Positions 44,125-52,973 of a stretch of DNA of 64,000 bases are shown one piece after another. This DNA is from Rathayibacter sp. VKM Ac-2856 (lineage in GTDB: Bacteria; Actinomycetota; Actinomycetes; Actinomycetales; Microbacteriaceae): the NCBI RefSeq assembly GCF_013205055.1, contig NZ_JABMLF010000003.1, positions 62,001 to 126,000 of the forward strand, given 5' to 3'. The position numbers were made by a program, and so were the translations under genes. The notes under the pieces are model-generated. The model was not told the origin of the DNA, ran no database searches, and was given only the letters and a program-made list of their open reading frames with translations. Every line of letters starts with the position of its first letter. Position 1 is the first letter of the stretch.

Positions 44125-45372
44125 TCAGCAGGGTCGCGCGCCCTGCACCGCGGAGCGCTCGCCCTCCGCGTTCCAGGGCAGCTCCGGCAGTCCGGTGGCG
44201 CCGCTCGCCGCGCCCTGCTCGACCGCGATCGCCGCGAGGGCGCGCGCCGTCGTCGCGGCGAAGCCGTCCCCGGCGGTGGAGTCGTTGAAGGCGACCGCGA
44301 CCGTCAGCCCGGACGCGGGATCGGAGTAGGCGGCGGTGAGGAAGCCCGGTGCGATTCCGGAGAAGCCGCGGAGCGGACCGGCCTCGTGGCCGCCGAGACC
44401 GGCGCGGAGCCACTCGGCGCGCCCCTGGCCCTGCGGGATCGGATCCGTCCACATCGCCTCGCCCGCGGGCTCGGCAGCGAGACCTTGCGCGAGACGGCGG
44501 AGGTCCTCGAGATCGGTGACCGCCCCACCGGCCGCACCGAGCGAGGACGGCGACGCCGCCGACAGGTCGCGGCGGTTCTCGCACTGGAGGGCGCCCGTGC
44601 GCGGGTCGAGGGACGCGGCGAAGCCGAGCATCGCCGGCGCGGGCAGCTCGAGCTCGGAGTCGCCGGGGAGGCGGGTGCTGGTGAGGCCGTAGCGCGGCAC
44701 GACGTACTCGTCGTAGAGCGACTGCATGCTGCGCCCCGTCGCCTGCGACGCGACGAAGCCCGCGAGCAGTGGACCGGTGGCCGAGTCCGCCCAGGAGGCG
44801 CCCGGCTCGGCGATCGGCGCACTCACCTGGGCGGCCGAGATGAGCTCGAGCGTCGGCCACTCGCGGGAGGGGTTCTGCACGACGGTCGGCCAGAGGATCG
44901 AGCGGAAGTCGGCGAGCCCCGAGGTGTGCGAGCAGAGCTGGCGCAGCGTCGTGCCGTCGATGCCGGGCAGCGAGGTGAGCGTCTCGCCGACGTCGGCGTC
45001 GAGGTCGACGGTCCCCTCCTCGGCGAGCGCCACCACCACGTCGCAGGTCATCGCCTGCGTCCCGCCCGTGCCGAGGCGCACCTGCGTCTCGGTGGTGACC
45101 GGAGTCGCCTCGGCGTCGCCGATCGAGCCGACCGCGCTCTCCCAGCCGCCGGCCCACGGCGACCAGACGCCCGCGACCGCTCCCGAGGATCCCGCCGCGT
45201 CCTGCGCCTCGGCGAGGAGAGCGGAGAGGGCGACGGCCAGGTCCTCCGGCGCGGGATCGGACGGCGCGGCGGGCACGACGGACGGGACACCGCCGGTGCA
45301 GCCGGTGAGGGCGAGGACGAGGGCGGGCACGGCGAGAGCGCCGACCCGGGTCGACCTGCGGCCACCGATCAT
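44125..45372 (-). CDS. Serine-beta-lactamase/penicillin-binding-like lipoprotein with degenerate active site
   Basis: This 415-residue secreted lipoprotein (signal RVGALAVPALVLALTGC, lipobox LTGC) has the class C beta-lactamase-like fold. LRQLCSHTSGLADF is well preserved. The SxxK motif that should follow FRIGS reads GTGGTQAMTCD, without serine and lysine at the expected places, and the YxN motif reads WADSATGPL. It is therefore probably a catalytically dead member that may bind peptidoglycan. Start ATG 45372 is used because it directly precedes the signal peptide. The 226 bases to the next gene (45373-45598) contain nothing I can name. Confidence 0.82.
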   Translation of the reverse strand: MIGGRRSTRVGALAVPALVLALTGCTGGVPSVVPAAPSDPAPEDLAVALSALLAEAQDAAGSSGAVAGVWSPWAGGWESAVGSIGDAEATPVTTETQVRLGTGGTQAMTCDVVVALAEEGTVDLDADVGETLTSLPGIDGTTLRQLCSHTSGLADFRSILWPTVVQNPSREWPTLELISAAQVSAPIAEPGASWADSATGPLLAGFVASQATGRSMQSLYDEYVVPRYGLTSTRLPGDSELELPAPAMLGFAASLDPRTGALQCENRRDLSAASPSSLGAAGGAVTDLEDLRRLAQGLAAEPAGEAMWTDPIPQGQGRAEWLRAGLGGHEAGPLRGFSGIAPGFLTAAYSDPASGLTVAVAFNDSTAGDGFAATTARALAAIAVEQGAASGATGLPELPWNAEGERSAVQGARPC

Positions 45373-45598
45373 GCGGTCCGACTCCCCCCGAAGACGCCTG
45401 CTGGAACCCTTCCACTGTACGGGCGCGCTCCGGCGGGCCGGGCGGCGGGTGCCCCCTCCGAGGGGTTTCGTGTCCCGACCGTGACCCGGCGAGCACGCGC
45501 TCCTCGATCCGGCCACCCCTTTTCCAAACCGTCTGAGCGGCTGCTACGAAGAGAGGACAGGCGGCGATCAGACGCTGCTCGAAGGGAGATCAAGGATC

Positions 45599-46012
45599 AT
45601 GCGCACTTCACCGAACCGACTGCTCGCCACGCTCTTCGGCGCGGTCTACGTCGTCGTCGGACTGCTCGGCTTCGTCGTCACCGGCGGCGTCCAGTTCCTC
45701 GCGACGGAGGGCGGTCTGCTCCTCGGCATCTTCGAGGTCAATCCGCTGCACAACATCGCCCATCTCCTGATCGGCGGGGCCCTGCTCATCGCCGGTCTCT
45801 CCACGGTCCCGGCGGCCAAGTCCGTCAACGTCACCGTCGGAGCGGTCTACCTGCTCCTCGGCATCGTCGGGTTCTTCCTGGTCGACACCGCCCTCAACGT
45901 GCTCGCGCTGAACACTGCCGACCACTTCCTGCACCTCGCCAGCGCGCTCGTCCTCCTCGGAGTCGGGCTCACCGCCGACAAGGGCACCCGGGCGCGCACC
46001 GCGACCGCCTGA
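45599..46012 (+). CDS. DUF4383 membrane protein
   Basis: This 137-residue protein has four membrane helices. VNPLHNIAHLLIGGALLIAGL and NTADHFLHLASALVLLGVGL carry the histidine patterns of the DUF4383 family (NxxHxxxH at two places). The function is unknown. ATG 45599 follows GAAGGGAGATCAAGGATC, a fair ribosome-binding site. A terminator hairpin at 46090-46128 ends the transcript. Confidence 0.88.
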   Translation: MRTSPNRLLATLFGAVYVVVGLLGFVVTGGVQFLATEGGLLLGIFEVNPLHNIAHLLIGGALLIAGLSTVPAAKSVNVTVGAVYLLLGIVGFFLVDTALNVLALNTADHFLHLASALVLLGVGLTADKGTRARTATA

Positions 46013-46089
46013 CCCGGAGCGGCTCCGGCCGCTCCCCCCATGCTCCGTCCGCCGTGGGCCCGCCGTTTTCCGCGGCGGACGGACTGAAC

Positions 46090-46128
46090 GGCCCCGGACG
46101 ACACGATGCGGTGTGTCGATCCGGGGCC
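46090..46128 (+). terminator. Rho-independent terminator of the DUF4383 gene
   Basis: GGCCCCGGA with CGACAC pairs across GATGCG with GTGTGTCGATCCGGGGCC, followed by TTCCCTCTTC. It is one of the few hairpins in the window with a T-rich tail. Confidence 0.8.
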
Positions 46129-46229
46129 TTCCCTCTTCACCGGGGTGCCCCTCCTGCATCGGCGGGAGACCTCGGTGACGAGAACAGCGCGACCGCGAGA
46201 GCGGCGCAGTGACGAGAACGGAGACCGGG

Positions 46230-46724
46230 ATGAGCACCGTGGCCCGCGGCAACGCCGCCTTCGCAGGACTGGGTGCCGGTCTCGTGCACCTCTCGCTCGC
46301 CGCTGGTGAGCTGAACGCCGCGACGATCCCGATCGCCGCTCTCGGCGTCGCCGAGCTCGCCTGGGGCGTCCTCGTCCTCGCGCGCGGCCGGATCCTCGTC
46401 CCCCGCATCGCCCTCGGCGTCACCGGGGCCACGGTCGCCGGCTTCGTCCTCGCGATCGCCGCCGGACTGCTGCGCGATCCGCTGCCGGCCCTCGCGGCGG
46501 GCGCTCTGCAGCTCGTCGCCGCCGCCGTCGTCGCCGCGACCCTCCGCTCGCAGCGCGACGACGCGGAGCGACCCGTCTCCGCCCCGCGTGCCGTGCTCGG
46601 CCTCTTCGCCGGCGCGCTGCTCGTCTCGGCCCTCGCCACTCCCGCGCTGTCGGCGTCGTCCGAGGGCACGCACGACATGGGCGGCATGATGACGACCGTC
46701 CGCGACGGCGGGCACGGGCACTGA
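46230..46724 (+). CDS. Small multi-pass membrane protein with Met/His-rich tail
   Basis: This 164-residue protein has about four membrane helices (AAFAGLGAGLVHLSLAAGELN to LFAGALLVSALATPALSA). The C-terminal tail, HDMGGMMTTVRDGGHGH, has four His/Met-rich positions suited to copper or other soft metals. ATG 46230 follows GGAGACCGGG and is preferred over GTG 46209. No homologue is recognised. The next gene encodes a heme-oxygenase homologue, which may hint at metal homeostasis. Confidence 0.65.
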   Translation: MSTVARGNAAFAGLGAGLVHLSLAAGELNAATIPIAALGVAELAWGVLVLARGRILVPRIALGVTGATVAGFVLAIAAGLLRDPLPALAAGALQLVAAAVVAATLRSQRDDAERPVSAPRAVLGLFAGALLVSALATPALSASSEGTHDMGGMMTTVRDGGHGH

Positions 46725-46769
46725 CCCGTCTCCTCGCGCCGCACTCTGGCGACGACGCGGCCTCTCGGC

Positions 46770-46789
46770 TACGGTAAGGGCAGCCTAAG
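46770..46789 (+). promoter_or_regulatory. Promoter -10 overlapped by a DtxR/IdeR-like iron box
   Basis: TACGGT (46770-46775) serves as -10. TAAGGGCAGCCTAAG (46775-46789) matches the inner 15 bases of the DtxR consensus TwAGGTwAGsCTwACCTwA at 13 positions. An AAGGAGG ribosome-binding site follows. Iron-dependent repression of the heme-oxygenase homologue is inferred. Confidence 0.65.
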
Positions 46790-46807
46790 AAGCCGAAGGA
46801 GGCCACC

Positions 46808-47491
46808 GTGCCGAACGCCTCGACCGGACCGACCGCCTCGACCCTCTCGAACGTCGTCCCGTTCTCCCAGGCCCTCCGCGCGCGGATCGGCGGGTCCGGC
46901 GGCGACGACGAGGTCTCGGCCTTCATGACCGCGCTGATGACCGGCTCCGGCAGCCGCGACGACTACGTCGCGATGATCGCCCAGCACTACTTCGTCTACG
47001 AGGCGCTCGAGGCCGTCGCGGAGTCGATGGTCGGCGACCCGGTCGCCGCCCCGTTCATCTCGCCCAAGCTCACCCGCCTGCCCGCGATCGCTGAGGATCT
47101 CCGCTTCCTCGTCGGCGAGGACTGGCGCTCGCGGATCAGCCCGCTCCCCTCCACCGCGGCCTACGTCGAGCGGATCCGCACGGTGGCGAGCGGCTGGAGC
47201 GGCGGCTTCGTCGCGCACCACTACACGCGCTACCTCGGCGACCTGTCCGGCTGCTCGATCGTCCGCGCCCTGCTGCAGCGGCGCTTCGGCTTCGAGACCA
47301 ACGGCGTGGGCTTCTACCTCTACGGCGAGATCGCGACGCCCTCGGCGTTCCGCGCGGTCTACCGCGAGCAGCTCGACGCGGCCGGCTGGGACGACGACGA
47401 GCGCGACCGCGTCATCGCGGAGGTGGCGGAGGCCTACCGGCTCACCACCGCGCTCTTCCGCGACCTCGCCCGCTCGCGCGCCGCGGCCTGA
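46808..47491 (+). CDS. Heme-oxygenase homologue lacking the proximal histidine
   Basis: This 227-residue protein has the heme-oxygenase fold: AQHYFVYEALEAV, EDWRSRISPLPSTAAYVERI and the distal-helix AHHYTRYLGDLSG. Two key sites differ. The helix that should carry the proximal heme ligand reads LRARIGGSGGDDEVSAFM, and the position of HmuO His20 is Gly31. The distal GDLSGG is GDLSGC (Cys149). Degradation of heme with release of iron, CO and biliverdin is the family function; with no proximal histidine this protein may only bind or shuttle heme, or use another ligand. A DtxR-like box and a good ribosome-binding site precede GTG 46808. Confidence 0.85.
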   Translation: MPNASTGPTASTLSNVVPFSQALRARIGGSGGDDEVSAFMTALMTGSGSRDDYVAMIAQHYFVYEALEAVAESMVGDPVAAPFISPKLTRLPAIAEDLRFLVGEDWRSRISPLPSTAAYVERIRTVASGWSGGFVAHHYTRYLGDLSGCSIVRALLQRRFGFETNGVGFYLYGEIATPSAFRAVYREQLDAAGWDDDERDRVIAEVAEAYRLTTALFRDLARSRAAA

Positions 47492-47509
47492 CCGCCGCGC
47501 GCACCGGGC

Positions 47510-48817
47510 TCAGGAGGAGGCGGGCTCCGCCTCGGCCACCGCGGCGGGCTCGGCCCGGCGCTCGGACATGAAGCGCAGCACGTCCTTGTCGACGATGATG
47601 TCGCTCGGCCGCAGCGGCCGGGTGAGGTAGAGCCCCTCGAGGCTCGTGATGCGGCTGAGCGCGACGTAGGTCTGCCCGGGCGCGAAGGCGCGCTGCCCCA
47701 GGTCGACCACGGCGGAGTCGTAGGTCTTGCCCTGCGACTTGTGGATGGTGACCGCCCAGGCCAGGCGCAGCGGGAACTGGGCGAACTCGGCGACGATCTC
47801 GCGGGTCAGCTTCTTCGTCGCGGCGGAGTAGGAGTAGCGGTAGCGCTCCCAGGTCGCGGGCTCGACCTCGTGCACCTCGCCGTCCACCTCAACCCAGACG
47901 GTGCCGGCGACCTTCGTCACGCGGCCGATCGTGCCGTTCACCCAGCGCTGCTCGGCGTCGTTGCGCAGGAACATCACGTGCGCGCCGATCTTGAGCTCGA
48001 GGTTCTGATCGGCCGGGTAGGCGCGACCGCCGAAGTCGCCGCTGATCTCGGCGGAGGCCGTCTTCACCGGGCCCTTCAGTCGCGCGAGGGCGGTCTGGTT
48101 GATCCGGTTGACGGTGTCGTTGCGGGTCGCCAGGGTGATCGCGTCGTTCTCGGGCGGGGTGCGCGCACCGGCGGCGTTGAGGACGTCCGCGATCTCCTTG
48201 GTCACCATGCCGAAGCGCACCGCGTTGAGCATCCACTTGAAGCGCTCGTCGCTCTGCCGGTGGATCCTGCCGAGCTCGATGATCCGCAGCGGCGCCTCCT
48301 GCCAGACCAGCGCGTCGAAGAACCAGAGCGAGCGGTAGCGGTCGGCGAAGTAGGCGCGCTCCTCCGGGTCGCCCGGCACGGGGGCGAGCTGGAACGGGTC
48401 GCCGAAGAGGACGACCTGGACGCCGCCGAACGGCTCGGAGCGCCGCTGCCGGGCCTGACGGAGGCTGCGGTCGATGCCGTCGAGGAGGTCGGCGTTGACC
48501 ATCGAGATCTCGTCGATGACGAGGGTGTCGATGGTGTTGAGCAGCTTCCGCAGCTCGGGCGGCTGATCGAGGTCCGAATCGGCGATCACGCCGATCGGGA
48601 GCCGGAACAGCGAGTGGATCGTCTGACCGCCGACGTTGAGGGCGGCGACACCGGTCGGAGCGCAGATGACGATCTGCTTGTCGGTGTTCCAGCTCAGGTG
48701 GTTGAGCAGGGTCGACTTGCCGGTGCCGGCGCGGCCCGTGACGAAGAGGTGCTCGCGGGTGTTCTCGATGAGGTCGAACACCCGCTGTTGCTCGTCGGAG
48801 AGGGTCGGCTGGGTCAC
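47510..48817 (-). CDS. Pif1-like superfamily 1 DNA helicase
   Basis: This 435-residue helicase has the Walker A motif VTGRAGTGKSTLL, the Walker B/DExx motif VIDEISMVNADLL, VLFGDPFQLAPV and a C-terminal WAVTIHKSQGKTYDSAVVDLG with VALSRITSLEGLYL, the last typical of Pif1/RecD2-like enzymes. It probably unwinds DNA in replication-repair settings. No long N-terminal domain is present, so it is a minimal form. GTG 48817 follows TACAGT at 48824-48829 with a six-base gap. Confidence 0.9.
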   Translation of the reverse strand: MTQPTLSDEQQRVFDLIENTREHLFVTGRAGTGKSTLLNHLSWNTDKQIVICAPTGVAALNVGGQTIHSLFRLPIGVIADSDLDQPPELRKLLNTIDTLVIDEISMVNADLLDGIDRSLRQARQRRSEPFGGVQVVLFGDPFQLAPVPGDPEERAYFADRYRSLWFFDALVWQEAPLRIIELGRIHRQSDERFKWMLNAVRFGMVTKEIADVLNAAGARTPPENDAITLATRNDTVNRINQTALARLKGPVKTASAEISGDFGGRAYPADQNLELKIGAHVMFLRNDAEQRWVNGTIGRVTKVAGTVWVEVDGEVHEVEPATWERYRYSYSAATKKLTREIVAEFAQFPLRLAWAVTIHKSQGKTYDSAVVDLGQRAFAPGQTYVALSRITSLEGLYLTRPLRPSDIIVDKDVLRFMSERRAEPAAVAEAEPASS

Positions 48818-48860
48818 CGGTCCACTGTACCCAGCCGACCCGGGGTCGATTCCGGGATCG

Positions 48861-49691
48861 TCAGACGTCGCGGACGCGGGTCACCGTCAGGGCGGGGACC
48901 CAGACGGCGAGGACCCAGGCGGCGCTGGCCAGCAGAGCGGACGTCGTGCTGATCTCCTCGACGCCCGACCCCTCGCTGGGAACGCTCGCCAGCGCCAGTC
49001 CGAGGTTCGAGAGCAGGTACGGGCTCACGTCGGCGATCCACTGCACGTCCATCAGCCCGCTCGCGATGGTCGCGATCAGCGGCAGCACGAAGAGCACGCC
49101 GACCGCGAGGCCGATGGCGGCGGCTGTGCTGCGCACCAGCGCCGCGATCCCGACCGAGAAGACGCCGATCACGGCCAGGGAGAAGGCGCCGCCGAGCAGG
49201 CCGCCGAGGACGCCGCCCTCGAGGAGGGACACCTGCGCGCCCTTCGCGGCGAGCGGCGGCGCGATCAGCGCGAACGATCCGACGCAGGTGATCACGCCGA
49301 CGAGGAAGGAGGCCGCACCCACGACGATCCCGCGGGCGACGAGCGAGGGCACTCGGCGCGGAACGGCGGTGTAGGTCGAGCGGATCATCCCCGTCGAGTA
49401 CTCGCCGCCGAGCGAGAGCGCGCCGAGGACGGCGATGATGAGGCCGACGAACTGCAGATGGAGGGTCGATCCGCCGGCCACCAGCCCGGACGCCGAGCCC
49501 GAGGTCGGGGGCTCGACCGCGGATCCGAGGGCCAGGGCGAGCCCGAGGGCGAGGACGACGCTGACGCCGATCGACCACCAGGTCGAGCGGACGGTGACGA
49601 GCTTGAGCAGCTCGGAGAGGACGATGCCGTCCAGCCGCAGCCGGGCGGGCGAGGCGGCGGGGCGCACCGGGCTCGAGGCGGTCGCGGTCAT
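48861..49691 (-). CDS. ABC-2 type transporter permease
   Basis: This 276-residue protein has six membrane segments, for example VVLALGLALALGSAVEPP and ALAVGVLFVLPLIATIASGL. The LSLGGEYSTGMIRSTYTAVPRR loop is characteristic of ABC-2 exporter permeases that partner with BcrA/NatA-type ATPases. The start ATG 49691 overlaps the ATPase stop as ATGA. The substrate (antibiotic, sodium or lipid) cannot be inferred. Confidence 0.88.
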   Translation of the reverse strand: MTATASSPVRPAASPARLRLDGIVLSELLKLVTVRSTWWSIGVSVVLALGLALALGSAVEPPTSGSASGLVAGGSTLHLQFVGLIIAVLGALSLGGEYSTGMIRSTYTAVPRRVPSLVARGIVVGAASFLVGVITCVGSFALIAPPLAAKGAQVSLLEGGVLGGLLGGAFSLAVIGVFSVGIAALVRSTAAAIGLAVGVLFVLPLIATIASGLMDVQWIADVSPYLLSNLGLALASVPSEGSGVEEISTTSALLASAAWVLAVWVPALTVTRVRDV

Positions 49692-50611
49692 CGGGAGGCT
49701 CCTTCGAGGGGCGCGGCGGGGGTGGAGTACTCGACGGAGTCGGCGGTCATCGCGACGTACGCCTCCTCGAGCGAGCGGGTGAGCGCGGTGAGGGCGTGCA
49801 GGACGGCTCCGGACTCGTGGGCGAGCGCTCCGACGGCCGGTGCCTCGAGCCCCTCGACCTCGAGCCCGCCGGGGACGAGGGAGACCGCGGCGCCGCGCGA
49901 GACCAGCAGCTCGGCGAGCCGCGCCGAGTCCGGGCTCTCGACGCGCACGCGCGGCCGCGCCTCGGCGAGGAAGTCGGACAGCGGGGCGTCGGCGAGGATC
50001 CGGCCCCGGCCGAGGACGACGATGTGGTCCGCCGTCTGCGCCATCTCGCTCATCAGGTGCGAGGAGAGCAGCACGCAGCAGCCCTCGGCCGCCTTCGCGC
50101 GGACGAAGTCGCGGACCCAGCGGACGCCCTCCGGGTCGAGTCCGTTGACCGGCTCGTCGAGCAGGAGCGTGCGCGGATCGCCGAGGAGCGCGGTGGCGAT
50201 GCCGACCCGCTGGCCCATGCCGAGCGAGAAGCCGCCGACGCGCTTGCGCGCGACGCTGCCGAGGCCGACGACCTCGATGACCTCCTCCACCCGGGACCGC
50301 GGGATGCGGTGCGTCGCGGCGATCACGCGCAGGTGGTCGCGGAGGGACCGGCCGCGGTGCGTCGCCTTCGCGTCGAGGAGGGCGCCGACCTCGGCGAGCG
50401 GTGCCTCGTGCTCCCGGTAGGGGCGGCCGTTCACCAGCACCGAGCCGGCGGTCGGCCGGTCCAGGCCGACGATCATCCGCATCGTCGTCGACTTTCCGGC
50501 GCCGTTGGGACCGAGGAACCCGGTCACCCTCCCCGGCGCCACGGTGAAGTCGATCCCGTCGACGGCGGTCTTCGCCCCGTACTTCTTGGTCAGGCCCCGT
50601 GCCTCGATCAT
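49688..50611 (-). CDS. ABC transporter ATP-binding protein (BcrA-like)
   Basis: This 307-residue ATPase has Walker A GPNGAGKST, the signature FSLGMGQR, Walker B TLLLDEPVNGLDPEG and the H-loop SSHLMSE. The C-terminal 80 residues form the extra beta domain of BcrA/DrrA ATPases. It is the first gene of a two-gene operon with the permease and has an AAGGGGA ribosome-binding site. A TAGGCT element on the minus strand at 50681-50686 is a possible -10. The stretch 50612-50762 otherwise holds nothing. Confidence 0.93.
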   Translation of the reverse strand: MIEARGLTKKYGAKTAVDGIDFTVAPGRVTGFLGPNGAGKSTTMRMIVGLDRPTAGSVLVNGRPYREHEAPLAEVGALLDAKATHRGRSLRDHLRVIAATHRIPRSRVEEVIEVVGLGSVARKRVGGFSLGMGQRVGIATALLGDPRTLLLDEPVNGLDPEGVRWVRDFVRAKAAEGCCVLLSSHLMSEMAQTADHIVVLGRGRILADAPLSDFLAEARPRVRVESPDSARLAELLVSRGAAVSLVPGGLEVEGLEAPAVGALAHESGAVLHALTALTRSLEEAYVAMTADSVEYSTPAAPLEGASR

Positions 50612-50762
50612 GCGTTCCCCTTCTCGCAGCGCGCCGCCTCGAGCCCGCAGGAGGCGGGCGGGATCGGCACAGCGGGGGACAGCCTAGGAAGGGCTCGCGG
50701 GGCCCGCTCCGCGCTGTCGCGGAACGTCCGCTCGGACGGGAACGCCCCGGGGACGCCCCGGG

Positions 50763-52817
50763 TCAGCCGCGCTTCTGCAGGGCCGCGAGGCGGTCGTTGT
50801 ACGCGGAGAGCTCGGCCTCGCCGGTGCGGTCCGCCTGGCGGTCCATCCGCTTCGAGTCGCGGGCGTCCGCCCGGCTCCACATCACCGCGACGATGATGGC
50901 GAGCGCGAGCGTCGGGATCTCGCCGATGCTCCAGGCGATGCCGCCGGCCGCCTGCTGATCGGAGAGTGCGTTCGTGCCCCAGCCCATCGCGCCGTACCAG
51001 TCGGCGAGGAGGAGGCCCTCCCCCGTCATCAGCGCCAGGCCGAAGAAGGCGTGGAACGCCATCGTGCCCAGCAGCAGGAGCAGGCGCATCGGGTAGGGCA
51101 CGCGGTGCACGCTCGGGTCGACGCCGATCAGGACGCTCACGAAGAGGTAGCCCGTGATCAGGAAGTGCACGATCATCCACTCGTGGCCGATGTGGTCGGT
51201 CGTGGCCCAGCGGAACAGCGGCGAGTAGTAGAAGCCCCACAGCGAGCCGACGAACAGCAGTGCCGCGACGATCGGGTGCGAGACCGCGGTGGCGAAGCGG
51301 GAGTGGACGGCGAGCAGGACCCACTCGCGGCCGCCGCGCGAGCCGTCGGTGCGCCGGGCCGCGGCGCGCGCGATCAGCGTGACCGGGGCCGCGGGGACGA
51401 GCAGCACCGGCACCGCCATCGTGAGCACCATGTGCGCGAGCATGTGCGCGCTGAACAGGTACTTCTCGTAGGCGTTGACGCCGCCGTTCGTGATGTACGC
51501 GAGGAGGAGCATGCCCGCGATCCAGAGCACGGTGCGGTGGACGGGCCAGCGGTCGCCGCGGCGGTGCAGGCGCACGACGCCGGCGACGTAGAAGGCGATG
51601 CCGAAGCCGCAGAGCAGCAGCCAGAGCAGGTCGACGTTCCAGAGGGTGACGAAGTTCAGGGCGCTCGGCGCGGGCGGCAGCGGCTCGCCGGTGAGCAGCT
51701 CCGCGGGCGTGGGGTTCGTGAGCTCGGTCGCGGCGACCTGGTCGACGGGGGTCGCCGTGCGGGCGAGGGCTGCGGCGACTCCGGAGGCGATGCCCATGAA
51801 GGCGACCTCCGCCGCCACGAGCCACCAGAAGCTGCGCCCGCCCGCTCCCCCGGCGGCGCGCATCCGCGCGATCAGGAAGCGGCGCTGCACGAGCCCGAAG
51901 ACGCCGAGTGCGGTGAGCGCCGCGACCTTGACGAGCACGAGCACGCCGTAGCCGGTGAGCAGGTTGCCGAGGGTGGCGAGCCGCAGCTCGGCGCTGATGT
52001 AGCCGGAGGCGGCGACGACGACGAAGCTGACCAGCGCGAGGCTCGAGTATCGCGCGATCACCGGCAGCAGGCGCTCGCCGCCGAGCAGCGGGCGCAGCAC
52101 GATGATCGTGAGGAGGCCGCCGAGCCAGATCGCGGCGAAGACCAGGTGCAGGCCGAGGGCGGTGACGGCGGCGTCGTGGCCGCTCGCTCCGGCGGCGTGG
52201 CCCTGCTGGGCCATCGGCAGCAGCGTCAGGAGCGCGATCGCCGTCACGAAGACGAGCGCGGTCTGGTTGCGCACGGCGAAGCAGAGCACCGTCACCACGG
52301 CCGCGAGCAGCGTCGTGATCAGCCAGGCCTGGCCGACCGGGATGCTCCCGATGAAGTAGCTGAGCTTGGTGCCGAAGTCGCGGTCGAGGCTCAGCGGCGT
52401 CTGCGTGACGTTGAGGAAGGTGAGGAAGCCGGTCACCGCGGAGGCGGCGGCGAGGAACGCGGCGCTGGCCGCGGCCACGTCGAGGGCGATCGTGTACTCG
52501 GTGCGCGTCTCGACGGCGGTGTCGACCGCGGTGCCGGCCCGGCCCGCCGTGGCGTGGGAGCGCTGCGCCGCCGACCGGGAGCCCGGCAGCCGCGGGCTCA
52601 GCGCGAACAGCGTCAGGACGAGCGAGCCGATCATGCCGGCGGCGCCGAGGTTGACCGCGAGCTTGGCGATCGGGAGACCGAAGCGGACGACGGGGCCCGG
52701 GTCGTTGAGCAGGGGTGCGGCCGAGCCGCCGCCGAACGCGAGAGCCGCGAGGAGCGCGATGAGGGCGGCGGCGACGAGCAGGAGCGCCGGGCCCGCGATC
52801 CGGACGGTTCGATTCAC
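50763..52817 (-). CDS. Fused CopD-like copper protein/cytochrome c oxidase assembly (CtaG) membrane protein
   Basis: This 684-residue polytopic protein has two halves. The N-terminal half (about 1-380) is CopD-like with LHLVFAAIWLGGLLTIIVL. The C-terminal half is the caa3-oxidase assembly domain (CtaG): SAHMLAHMVLTMAVPVLLV, WMIVHFLITGYLFV and DPLP-type periplasmic loops with histidines. Such fusions are common in actinobacteria and are thought to move copper to cytochrome oxidase. GTG 52817 has TAGGCT at 52824-52829 six bases upstream. Confidence 0.9.
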   Translation of the reverse strand: MNRTVRIAGPALLLVAAALIALLAALAFGGGSAAPLLNDPGPVVRFGLPIAKLAVNLGAAGMIGSLVLTLFALSPRLPGSRSAAQRSHATAGRAGTAVDTAVETRTEYTIALDVAAASAAFLAAASAVTGFLTFLNVTQTPLSLDRDFGTKLSYFIGSIPVGQAWLITTLLAAVVTVLCFAVRNQTALVFVTAIALLTLLPMAQQGHAAGASGHDAAVTALGLHLVFAAIWLGGLLTIIVLRPLLGGERLLPVIARYSSLALVSFVVVAASGYISAELRLATLGNLLTGYGVLVLVKVAALTALGVFGLVQRRFLIARMRAAGGAGGRSFWWLVAAEVAFMGIASGVAAALARTATPVDQVAATELTNPTPAELLTGEPLPPAPSALNFVTLWNVDLLWLLLCGFGIAFYVAGVVRLHRRGDRWPVHRTVLWIAGMLLLAYITNGGVNAYEKYLFSAHMLAHMVLTMAVPVLLVPAAPVTLIARAAARRTDGSRGGREWVLLAVHSRFATAVSHPIVAALLFVGSLWGFYYSPLFRWATTDHIGHEWMIVHFLITGYLFVSVLIGVDPSVHRVPYPMRLLLLLGTMAFHAFFGLALMTGEGLLLADWYGAMGWGTNALSDQQAAGGIAWSIGEIPTLALAIIVAVMWSRADARDSKRMDRQADRTGEAELSAYNDRLAALQKRG

Positions 52818-52879
52818 CCCGCAAGCCTACGTTCTCGCGGCTGAGGGGCGGCAGGACGACGAAGGTCCGGGACGACGAA

Positions 52880-52954
52880 GGCCCCGGCGGATCGCCGGGG
52901 CCGCAGAGGGGCCGTGGACGACGAAGGCCCCGGCGGGATCGCCGGGGCCTTCGT
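52880..52954 (-). terminator. Two tandem hairpins downstream of hup
   Basis: ACGAAGGCCCCGGC at 52921-52934 pairs perfectly with 52941-52954 across GGGATC. A shorter copy (GGCCCCGGCG, GAT, CGCCGGGGCC) lies at 52880-52902. They follow the hup stop and precede the CopD/CtaG promoter. The repetition suggests local duplication of one terminator. Confidence 0.75.
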
Positions 52955-52973
52955 GCGTCGTGCGGGGCGCTGA

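Noticed and set aside
46230-46724. Calling the membrane protein a copper exporter because of its Met/His tail
   Set aside because: The tail is short and the rest of the protein shows no known metal-transport motif.
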